DNA of 59,867 nucleotides from Bacteroidaceae bacterium (lineage in GTDB: Bacteria > Bacteroidota > Bacteroidia > Bacteroidales > Bacteroidaceae), in assembly GCA_017469525.1 (NCBI GenBank), contig JAFUGG010000035.1:1-59867 (forward strand), read 5' to 3'. Position 1 is the first letter of the stretch; each line of letters starts with the position of its first letter. A program made the position numbers and the translations under genes. A model generated the notes under the pieces. It did not search any database. It had not been told where the DNA came from and was given only the letters and a program-made list of their open reading frames with translations. Of the stretch, positions 53,320-59,867 are shown piece by piece.

Positions 53320-54270
53320 GTGAGACAGAATCGGCTCCAGAACAAGGTTGCAGGGAGTGAGTTCACACTCCCCCTCTGCGCGATTGCCGCTATTGGTATG
53401 TGGTGGTTGCCGCAGAAGGCGTTCGACGTGCGCTGCCTCATGGGGCTGGTGCTCTGCCTGCTGACGACGTACATCGTCATGGAGACGAATGCCCGATGGC
53501 ACATCATCCGCATCCGCACCCGCATGATGGCGTGCGTCTGGCTCATTCTGGCAGCCAGCCTGTCGTTCATGCATCCCCTGGGCGAGCCCATTGTCGCAGC
53601 CGCCTTCATGAGCCTGAGCTACCTCCTTTTGTTCCACAGCTACCAGCGCAGGCGTCCGCAGCTCGACGTCTTCCACGCCTTCCTTATGCTCGGCATAGGC
53701 AGCTTCTGTGCGCCCGTCATGCTGGCAATGGCGATTCCCTTCTTTCTCTACCTGGGCATCTTCCTTCGCACCCTGACGGGGAAAGCGTTCTGGGCAGGCG
53801 TGCTGGGCATCATCGTACCCTATTGGTGCTATGCCGTCTGGTGCTTCGTCACGGAAGATTGGCAGGGTTTCTTGTCAAGGCTGACCGATATGGCACAATT
53901 TGAGATGCCGAGCTTGGAGCAGATGACGTCGATGCCGTTCGTCTGGCAAGTCTCGGCAGGCGTCGTCGCCCTGCTCAGCATCATAAGTCTTCTGCACTAC
54001 CTCAGCACGAACTACGACGACAAGATACGCGTGCGCATGTACCTTTATATATATGTGTCGCAGACGCTGCTGATGATGGCCTACCTTGTCCTGCAGCCCG
54101 TGCACTATCAGACCACGATGGCTCTGCTCGTCTGCAGTGCCAGTCCGCTCATCGCGCACTATTTCTCGCTCAGCCGAAGCCTGCTGACCTCCATCCTTTT
54201 CCTGCTCTCCCTGCTGCTCGTGGCAGGCATGGCGACCCTGAACCTCTGGCTGACCTCATTCACCTTTTAG
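53320..54270 (+). CDS. Polytopic membrane protein, function unknown
   Basis: A 316-residue protein with about nine hydrophobic segments (FTLPLCAIAAIGMWWLP, CLMGLVLCLLTTYIV, MLGIGSFCAPVMLAMAIPFF, AFWAGVLGIIVPYWCYAVWC, SILFLLSLLLVAGMATLNLW). It starts with GTG at 53320. No catalytic motif is recognised. It follows purD across a C-rich repeat and is likely in the same transcript. It could be a polymerase- or flippase-like envelope protein, but I do not assign a function. Confidence 0.75.
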   Translation: MRQNRLQNKVAGSEFTLPLCAIAAIGMWWLPQKAFDVRCLMGLVLCLLTTYIVMETNARWHIIRIRTRMMACVWLILAASLSFMHPLGEPIVAAAFMSLSYLLLFHSYQRRRPQLDVFHAFLMLGIGSFCAPVMLAMAIPFFLYLGIFLRTLTGKAFWAGVLGIIVPYWCYAVWCFVTEDWQGFLSRLTDMAQFEMPSLEQMTSMPFVWQVSAGVVALLSIISLLHYLSTNYDDKIRVRMYLYIYVSQTLLMMAYLVLQPVHYQTTMALLVCSASPLIAHYFSLSRSLLTSILFLLSLLLVAGMATLNLWLTSFTF

Positions 54271-54282
54271 GGAGGGATACTC

Positions 54283-54410
54283 AACGCCCTATAGGGGAAT
54301 GACTGACGCCCTATAGGGGAGTTGCAAAAGAGTACTACCTCTTTCATAACAAAGCACTACCTCTTGGGGAGAAAAGGTATACCTCTTCAGCCCAAAAGGT
54401 AGTGCTTATG
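54283..54410. repeat. 22-bp phased palindrome array F (6 units, two types)
   Basis: Units start at 54283, 54305, 54327, 54349, 54371 and 54393. Units 1-2 have the core CCCTATAGGG. Unit 3 is AAAGAGTACTACCTCTTT. Unit 5 is GAAAAGGTATACCTCTTC. Units 4 and 6 (CAAAAGGTAGTGCTTATG) are inverted versions of each other. The 22-bp phase is kept across the change of type. The array sits between convergent genes. Confidence 0.92.
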
Positions 54411-54428
54411 GAGACAGCCTCCCGTCCC

Positions 54429-56606
54429 TTACCAGATATCCTCAGGCTCCTCGGGGTTGTCATAGACCTCCTTCGGCACGTACTCGAAGTAGTCCATGAA
54501 GAACTCCTTCGTCTCCTCGTCGAGGACGGACTTGAAGCGGATGTAGAAGTTCATGTTAGGCTGCAGGTAGGTGTTCAGTATGATGCGGCGCGACATGTAG
54601 TGGAACGTGCGGACAGAGGCATTGCTGCCCAGCTGGTTGGTCCACGAGTTGGGCGCCTTCATGAAGCCCTTCGTGCGCATCGCCTTCGTAACCTGGTCGT
54701 TGTATTCCTCGTCGTCGGTGTCAGCCTCCCAGCCCACATCGGATGGCAGCGTGACAGGTCCCAGCCTCTTCTCCAGTCCGCCGATGCGAAGGTCCATCGG
54801 GATGCCCGTGACGTACATCCTGTCTCGGTCGGTGCCGAAATACACCTGAGCGATGGAACGCACACGCGAACCAGTGGCCACGCCGAAGCGAATCTCGTAC
54901 TGGCCGGCACGCGGCACGGGCGGCAGCTTCATCGTGAAATCGTAACGCCCGATGATGTTGAACTCGTCGCCCTGCAGGTTGTGATAGCCGGACAGGTAGC
55001 CCTGCAGATAGTAGAACTGCGTTCCCTCGCGGATTTCAATGTCCTTGATGTACGGATAGTTCGTAGGGATGGCCCTGACGTTCGTAGCTCCGAACACATA
55101 GTAGGCACGGTTCTGGCGGATATCATTGTTCATCAGTTCGGGCATCATACAGCACGCATCGATGCGGATACGCTCGCCCGACATCTGGTTGCACACATTC
55201 TCCGTGCAGACAAGCAAGTTGTCGATGGGATAGACGACAGCATTGGCCACGCTGGTAGCATCCGTGCCCGCATCCTGATAGGACAGCACCCTGACGCCCT
55301 CATTCTCCTGCGGGAACGCACTCGAACCCTTCAGCGGAGGGAATAGACCACTCTCGTGGTAGTCGTTCACATTCTCGCGTGTGGGACCGAACTGCCCTCG
55401 GCCGTTCCTGAGCCTCGGGAACCTGTTCAGGCAGATACCGCCGCTCTCGGCACTCTCATACGTCTTCAGCAAGCGGGGGAAGCCCATCGTCTGGTAGTAG
55501 TCCATGATAGGAATCGTAGGACCCTTAGCCGAAGTGGGGTGATAACCCAACTCATTATAGTGAATCACCAGCTTGTCCTTGCCGATGCGCTGCGGAAGCA
55601 GATGGTACGTAACAAACTGGTTCAGCACGTTCATCTCGTTGTCGTAGTCATCGTCGTACTGAATGCCTTCGATATAATCGAACAGCCCCGAGCCACGCAG
55701 GAATTCGCAGACGTCCTCGACCGTGATGTCCTTGGCACTCTTCCCCAGCTTGCCTTCCCAGAAACGGTCAGTCTCAGCAAAAAGCGTATAGCCATAGTAA
55801 CGGTGCGGAGGAATAGTGCCCACCTGGCCGACAGAAGTATGCTTGGGCAAATCCTTCACGCCGCCGCTCAGGTAGAGGTACTCCCATGTCTCGTCCCTAT
55901 AGGCATTGAGCGTGTCCTCCAGCCCGCAAGCCAGTATCAGGCGCGACATTACGCTGTAGCCACTCTCCGTATCCTTGGCCCACATACGCATGAAGTCGCC
56001 CAGACGGCCATCGCTTGGAGCAACCACACCTTCCATCTGATGCACAAAACCATTCGTAAGGACTATGCCGCGGTTCACCTTCGACACCACGGCAACATTG
56101 TCGATGCTGATGCTGTCCAGGTCGTTCTGCCCATAGAAGACGCGCAGCTTGCGGTTGTTCATATTGGCCAGGCCGAACTCATGCTCATGGTCGGGGAAGT
56201 CGGAGATATCGAAAGCATACTGGTCACCACTGTCCAACACGCTGTTGAAGACAATCACCTTCTCTATGCTGTCCAGCGTTGACTTCTCCGTGAAACCATC
56301 CCACGACGGCTCAGAGATAATGCCATGCTCGTACAAGGTGTCCAGATAATCCTGCACAGCATCGTTCGTCGGCGCAAACACAGTATAGTGCCCGCGTGCA
56401 GAAAGCAGCTGCCGCAAAGTCGTCTGCGAGTATTGGCTCACAGGAACCTTGCCAAGCAAACGAACATATTCACTGTAGTATTCCTTGCTGTCAAGGTATT
56501 GCATAATGGTCTTACCCTCGAAGACATAACGGGCAGAGTCGTCTATTGTCTCGGTACACCCTACAAAAGCAAGAAGCATAGCAGCAAAGAAAAAAACTTT
56601 CTTCAT
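54429..56606 (-). CDS. Fasciclin-domain surface lipoprotein
   Basis: A lipoprotein of 725 residues: MKKVFFFAAMLLAFVGC with Cys 17, followed by TETIDDSARY, whose acidic residues may act as a surface-export signal. Two FAS1-like regions are visible: about 30-210 (TIMQYLDSKEYYSEYVRLLG, HYTVFAPTNDAVQDYLD, ILTNGFVHQMEGVV-type segment) and about 220-400. The remainder is beta-rich. FAS1 domains mediate adhesion to glycans or proteins. Bacteroidota FAS1 lipoproteins often accompany SusC/SusD pairs, but none is next to this gene. The start was set at 56606 for the signal peptide. Confidence 0.88.
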   Translation of the reverse strand: MKKVFFFAAMLLAFVGCTETIDDSARYVFEGKTIMQYLDSKEYYSEYVRLLGKVPVSQYSQTTLRQLLSARGHYTVFAPTNDAVQDYLDTLYEHGIISEPSWDGFTEKSTLDSIEKVIVFNSVLDSGDQYAFDISDFPDHEHEFGLANMNNRKLRVFYGQNDLDSISIDNVAVVSKVNRGIVLTNGFVHQMEGVVAPSDGRLGDFMRMWAKDTESGYSVMSRLILACGLEDTLNAYRDETWEYLYLSGGVKDLPKHTSVGQVGTIPPHRYYGYTLFAETDRFWEGKLGKSAKDITVEDVCEFLRGSGLFDYIEGIQYDDDYDNEMNVLNQFVTYHLLPQRIGKDKLVIHYNELGYHPTSAKGPTIPIMDYYQTMGFPRLLKTYESAESGGICLNRFPRLRNGRGQFGPTRENVNDYHESGLFPPLKGSSAFPQENEGVRVLSYQDAGTDATSVANAVVYPIDNLLVCTENVCNQMSGERIRIDACCMMPELMNNDIRQNRAYYVFGATNVRAIPTNYPYIKDIEIREGTQFYYLQGYLSGYHNLQGDEFNIIGRYDFTMKLPPVPRAGQYEIRFGVATGSRVRSIAQVYFGTDRDRMYVTGIPMDLRIGGLEKRLGPVTLPSDVGWEADTDDEEYNDQVTKAMRTKGFMKAPNSWTNQLGSNASVRTFHYMSRRIILNTYLQPNMNFYIRFKSVLDEETKEFFMDYFEYVPKEVYDNPEEPEDIW

Positions 56607-56721
56607 TTGAAAATAATTAGTTCGATACACCTCGCTGATGAGGTCTCTCTGGTTAATAATTCTTTTAGTTTTAGTTCTGTAACCACCCACATACGCTCAC
56701 GCGCATGAAGTATTTCGAGGA

Positions 56722-56729
56722 CAAATATA
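56722..56729 (-). promoter_or_regulatory. -7 box of the fasciclin lipoprotein gene
   Basis: On the minus strand TATATTTG fits TAnnTTTG. It implies a leader of roughly 110 nt before the ATG at 56606. No clear -33 element. Confidence 0.55.
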
Positions 56730-56782
56730 CAATTTTTTACAATATCCTGTATATATTAAGAGCTTTTTTCCATAAAAAAATG

Positions 56783-56790
56783 TAACTTTG
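56783..56790 (+). promoter_or_regulatory. -7 box immediately before the first glycosyltransferase gene
   Basis: TAACTTTG ends only five bases before the ATG at 56796. Transcription from this box would begin at or next to the start codon, giving a leaderless or nearly leaderless mRNA. Confidence 0.6.
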
Positions 56791-56795
56791 CAGGC

Positions 56796-57818
56796 ATGAA
56801 ACCCTATCTCGTCGATATTCCTGTGCTTATTCTGTTCTTCAACAGACCGCAGCAACTCAGCCAAGTCTTCGGGCAGGTCAAGAAGGCTCGCCCATCTCGT
56901 CTGTTCCTCTATCAGGATGGCCCGCGCTCCGAAAAAGACATGCCCGGCATCATGGCCTGCAGGGAAGTGGTGGCCGAGGTCGATTGGGAATGTCAGGTGG
57001 AAACACTCTATCAGGAACGCAACTACGGATGCGACCCCTCGGAATACATCTCGCAGAAGTGGGCATTCAGCCATGTGGACCGCTGCATCGTACTCGAAGA
57101 CGACGACGTGCCTGCACTCAGCTTCTTCTCCTTCTGCAAGGAAATGCTCGAACGATATGCCGACGACCAGCGCATAACCATGATAAGCGGCTTCAACGTC
57201 GAGGAACAAACCGACGACATCGAGGCTGACTACTTCTTCACAACCAACTTCAGCATCTGGGGATGGGCATCCTGGCGACGCGTCATCGACCAATGGGACG
57301 AGCATTACACATGGCTCGACAACCCGACAACCGTCCGTCAGCTTGAAGAAATAATACGCGAACGCGGCTACCGCGACGACTTCCTGCCTATGTGCCGAAA
57401 GCATCGGCAACAAGGAAAAGCATTCTACGAGACCATCTTCTGGTCGCACCTTCTCCTCTCGAACGGCCTTGCCATCGTGCCCAGACGCAACATGATCAAC
57501 AACCTCGGCGCCACAGCCGACAGCACGCACTTCGGTGGCTCGCTACAGACAATGCCCCGAGGCTACCGACGCATCTTCACGATGAAGCGCTTCGAGCTAC
57601 CCGAGGGTCACACCCTCGCACATCCGCCCTATGTCATCGAGCACTTGGCCTACCGACATCGCGCATATCGCATCATGGGATGGATGTGTCCGACTGTAAA
57701 AATTGCCCGTTCCATCGAGGAATTTTGGCTTAACCTGCGATACGGGAACTTCCGTTTCATCGCCAAATCCATCCGCCGACGCATCATGAAATGGATGGGA
57801 AAGGAGGACTACCGATGA
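56796..57818 (+). CDS. Glycosyltransferase (GT-A fold, GT2-like)
   Basis: A 340-residue protein with a nucleotide-sugar binding start (VDIPVLILFFNRPQQLSQVF), the metal-binding acidic run CIVLEDDDVPALSFFSF at the DxD position, and WGWASWRRVIDQWDEHYTWL, typical of a Bacteroidota group of capsule/LPS glycosyltransferases. It is first in a run of three glycosyltransferases with overlapping or touching ends. The last four bases (ATGA) overlap the next start. Sugar and acceptor cannot be predicted. Confidence 0.88.
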   Translation: MKPYLVDIPVLILFFNRPQQLSQVFGQVKKARPSRLFLYQDGPRSEKDMPGIMACREVVAEVDWECQVETLYQERNYGCDPSEYISQKWAFSHVDRCIVLEDDDVPALSFFSFCKEMLERYADDQRITMISGFNVEEQTDDIEADYFFTTNFSIWGWASWRRVIDQWDEHYTWLDNPTTVRQLEEIIRERGYRDDFLPMCRKHRQQGKAFYETIFWSHLLLSNGLAIVPRRNMINNLGATADSTHFGGSLQTMPRGYRRIFTMKRFELPEGHTLAHPPYVIEHLAYRHRAYRIMGWMCPTVKIARSIEEFWLNLRYGNFRFIAKSIRRRIMKWMGKEDYR

Positions 57819-58993
57819 CCAAAGTCCTGCTCGTCAGCACCAGCGAACGAACCGGCGGAGGCGCCATTGCTGCCCGCCGCCTCATGGAAGCACTCAACGC
57901 CAATGGCGTCAAGGCAAAGCTCATGGTACGCGATAAGCAGTCGGACGCCGTAACTGTCGTCAAGGTAGGAAACAAGTTGCCGAAGCTTCTGGAACGCCTC
58001 GCCATCCTGCCCCTTTGCGGTTTCCGTCGTTCTCGTCTATGGCAGGCAGACATTGCCAATGTAGGCATCAGCATCACCCACACTAAAGAGTTCCAAGAAG
58101 CAGACGTCATCCACCTCCATTGGATATGCCAAGGTATGCTTTCGCTCGATGAAATGGGCAAAATTCTAAGCAGCGGCAAGCGCATCGTCTGGACATTGCA
58201 CGACGAATGGCCCTACCTTGGCGTATGCCATTATCGAGGCGAATGCACAAGCCAGGAATGCAGGAAATGTCCCATCCTCTGCAGCTCCCTACCTTATTAT
58301 ATATATAAGCGCAAGCACAGCATGTACCAACGATGGCATCCCACATTCGTCGGCTGCAGCCAATGGATTGCAGGAGAAGCACGACGCGCCATGCCTTCGC
58401 AGCACATCCTACACATCAACAACTGCATCCCCTCTGCCCTTTTCCATCCCACCGACATGCAAGAAGCTCGCCGGGCTCTCTCCCTGCCGCAGGACAAACG
58501 GCTGCTCCTCTTCTGCAGCCAAAAGGTTACCGACGAGCGCAAGGGCATCACCTATCTCATCGAAGCGCTGAAGAAGCTCAAGCAAGAAGACGTAAGACTC
58601 ATCATCGTAGGCAAAGACTCGGAACAGATACCACTGCCGGAGGGGGTCAAAGCCTATCATTTTGGCTCCGTCAGCGAAGAGATGATGCCAAAGCTATACA
58701 GCGCTGCCGATGCTTTCGTCACGCCAAGCCTGCAGGACAACCTGCCCAATACGATAGCCGAAGCCATGAGTTGCGGCACGCCATGCATAGGTTTCAACGT
58801 GGGAGGCATACCCGAGATGATTGACCATCTCACTGATGGCTATGTGGCTCGCTACCGTGATGCTGCCGACCTGGCAGAAGGCATACGCTTTGTCCTCGGC
58901 CATGACCTTCGCCATGCCGCCCGTCATAAGGCTGCAGAGGCATACAGCGAGACACGCGTCGCCCAGGAATACATTAAACTCTATCAGGCATAG
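57815..58993 (+). CDS. GT4 family glycosyltransferase
   Basis: A protein of 392 residues with the GT-B fold: N-terminal VLLVSTSERTGGGAIAARRL, VIWTLHDEWP-type acceptor side (IVWTLHDEWPYLGVCHYRGE), and donor-binding EAMSCGTPCIGFNVGGIPEM near the C-terminus with the Glu of the E-x7-E motif. The start at 57815 overlaps the previous stop (ATGA) and has AGGAGG at 57802-57807, seven bases upstream. That is a rare good Shine-Dalgarno for this phylum, and it argues for 57815 over an in-frame ATG at 57791. It belongs to the same polysaccharide locus. Confidence 0.93.
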   Translation: MTKVLLVSTSERTGGGAIAARRLMEALNANGVKAKLMVRDKQSDAVTVVKVGNKLPKLLERLAILPLCGFRRSRLWQADIANVGISITHTKEFQEADVIHLHWICQGMLSLDEMGKILSSGKRIVWTLHDEWPYLGVCHYRGECTSQECRKCPILCSSLPYYIYKRKHSMYQRWHPTFVGCSQWIAGEARRAMPSQHILHINNCIPSALFHPTDMQEARRALSLPQDKRLLLFCSQKVTDERKGITYLIEALKKLKQEDVRLIIVGKDSEQIPLPEGVKAYHFGSVSEEMMPKLYSAADAFVTPSLQDNLPNTIAEAMSCGTPCIGFNVGGIPEMIDHLTDGYVARYRDAADLAEGIRFVLGHDLRHAARHKAAEAYSETRVAQEYIKLYQA

Positions 58994-58994
58994 C

Positions 58995-59774
58995 ATGAAG
59001 CCCCTCTTTACCATAGCAACCGTCACTTACAATGCCGAACAGGTCCTCGAACGCACCTTGAAGAGCGTTGCCTCGCAGGACTATGCCCGCATCGAGCATC
59101 TTATCATCGACGGCTGCTCCACGGACCATACGCTCTCCCTCGTGCAGCGATACGTTGAGCAGAATCAAGCACGGCATAACATACGCCTCGTCTGCGAACC
59201 CGACAACGGACTCTACGACGCCATGAACAAGGCTCTGCTTGCTGCTACAGGCGACTACATCGTCTTCCTCAATGCAGGAGACTGCCTGCACAGCACTGAT
59301 ACCATCTCTTCCCTCGCCGAGAAAGCAGGCTGGACAAAAGGCGGGCACAGGCATCCTGCCATTCTATATGGAGATACTCACGTCGTTGATGACAATGGCA
59401 ACTTCCTCCGCCAGCGTCGACTCACACCGCCAGAGAAGCTCACGCCCGACAGCTTCCGCGACGGCATGCTTGTCTGCCATCAGTCGTTCTATGTACGTAC
59501 TGACATTGCGAAACAAGATCTTTATGACCTCAACTACCGCTACTCTGCCGACTTCGACTGGTGTATCCGCGTCATCCGACACGCCATTCGACGTCGCATC
59601 AGGATAGTCAACACGCATCTCGTCCTGACGGACTATCTCAACGAAGGCATGACGACACGCAACCACCATGCCTCCCTGAAGGAGCGTTTCCGCATCATGG
59701 TGCATTACTATGGATGGCTTCCCACCGTCCTCCGTCACTTCTGGTTCATCCTCCGAACCATCATTAAAAGGTGA
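58995..59774 (+). CDS. GT2 family glycosyltransferase
   Basis: A protein of 259 residues with a GT-A fold: KPLFTIATVTYNAEQVLERT, HLIIDGCSTDHTLSLVQRY, EPDNGLYDAMNKALLAATGD and IVFLNAGDCLHSTD, where DAGD-like NAGD is at the metal-binding position. The start at 58995 follows the previous stop by one base. Related enzymes in Bacteroidota add hexoses in O-antigen or capsule repeats. It is the last complete gene of the window. A low-complexity repeat follows. Confidence 0.92.
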   Translation: MKPLFTIATVTYNAEQVLERTLKSVASQDYARIEHLIIDGCSTDHTLSLVQRYVEQNQARHNIRLVCEPDNGLYDAMNKALLAATGDYIVFLNAGDCLHSTDTISSLAEKAGWTKGGHRHPAILYGDTHVVDDNGNFLRQRRLTPPEKLTPDSFRDGMLVCHQSFYVRTDIAKQDLYDLNYRYSADFDWCIRVIRHAIRRRIRIVNTHLVLTDYLNEGMTTRNHHASLKERFRIMVHYYGWLPTVLRHFWFILRTIIKR

Positions 59775-59847
59775 AAAAGTAAAAGGTGAAAAAGTAAAAG
59801 GGGAAAAGGTGAAAAAGTCAAAAGTAAAAAGTAAAAAGTAAAAAGTG
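59772..59847. repeat. AAAAGTAAAAGG-type low-complexity tandem repeat
   Basis: About 75 bp of units AAAAAGTA, AAAAGGTG and AAAGTCAA follow the stop codon of the last glycosyltransferase. Such A/G-rich tracts are common between genes in this phylum. No gene is visible in the remaining bases. Confidence 0.8.
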
Positions 59848-59867
59848 ATGCTTGAGCCATATTATCA

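Noticed and set aside
56796..59774. Complete capsule locus
   Set aside because: Only three glycosyltransferases are present in the window; no flippase, polymerase or export gene is visible before the end.

Overview
The window looks like chromosomal DNA of a Bacteroidota, most likely order Bacteroidales and perhaps Prevotella-like. Reasons: many upstream regions carry the Bacteroidota promoter (TTTG, about 19 bp, then TAnnTTTG) and almost none a Shine-Dalgarno. SecD and SecF are fused. There is a smalltalk peptide, an HU-HIG protein, a GH92 mannosidase, SusD-like-free FAS1 and OmpA surface lipoprotein genes, and type IX-like C-terminal tails. No rRNA, tRNA, CRISPR array or transposase was recognised. 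The genus is inference.

Layout. 0-1.3 kb: a PIN/antitoxin pair between two 65-bp direct repeats, then a long array of small palindromes. 1.3-10.7 kb, minus strand: trpS, mutL, a small membrane protein, an OstA/LptA-like protein, two parvulin-type periplasmic isomerases and guaB; the middle genes form an envelope-biogenesis operon. 11.4-14.5 kb: a membrane polyferredoxin and a Tat-exported, 4Fe-4S-containing aldo/keto reductase. 14.6-18.5 kb: a GH92 mannosidase, a small exported protein and a CPBP membrane protease. 18.7-26.9 kb: a surface block made of a 1480-residue coiled-coil lipoprotein, an OmpA-family protein, a secreted protein with a sorting-like tail and an outer-membrane barrel. 26.9-28.7 kb, minus strand: smalltalk peptide, phage P5-like muramidase, HU-HIG protein and a classical HU. 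28.9-36.4 kb: rhomboid protease, exo/endonuclease-phosphatase family membrane protein, secDF and a sialate-O-acetylesterase-like protein. 37.2-44.1 kb: an AraC regulator divergent from a complete TolC/adaptor/double-ATPase/two-permease efflux operon. 44.3-47.2 kb: two exported flavodoxins and a carboxymuconolactone decarboxylase-cupin fusion. 47.5-54.3 kb: cysE, a THUMP RNA methyltransferase, a DPP-IV-like peptidase, purD and a membrane protein. 54.4-56.6 kb: a FAS1 lipoprotein. 56.8-59.8 kb: three glycosyltransferases opening what looks like a surface-polysaccharide locus that continues beyond the window.

The strongest unexplained signal is non-coding. Six intergenic regions (1079-1250, 17494-17621, 28209-28292, 44150-44211, 47258-47341, 54283-54410) hold runs of 18-bp imperfect to perfect palindromes separated by 4 bp, so that the centres of dyad symmetry repeat at exactly 22 bp. 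Palindrome sequence differs between loci, and even within one array, but the 22-bp phase does not. I do not recognise this as a described element. Separately, other intergenic-type repeats occur in frame inside MutL, the polyferredoxin and a flavodoxin.
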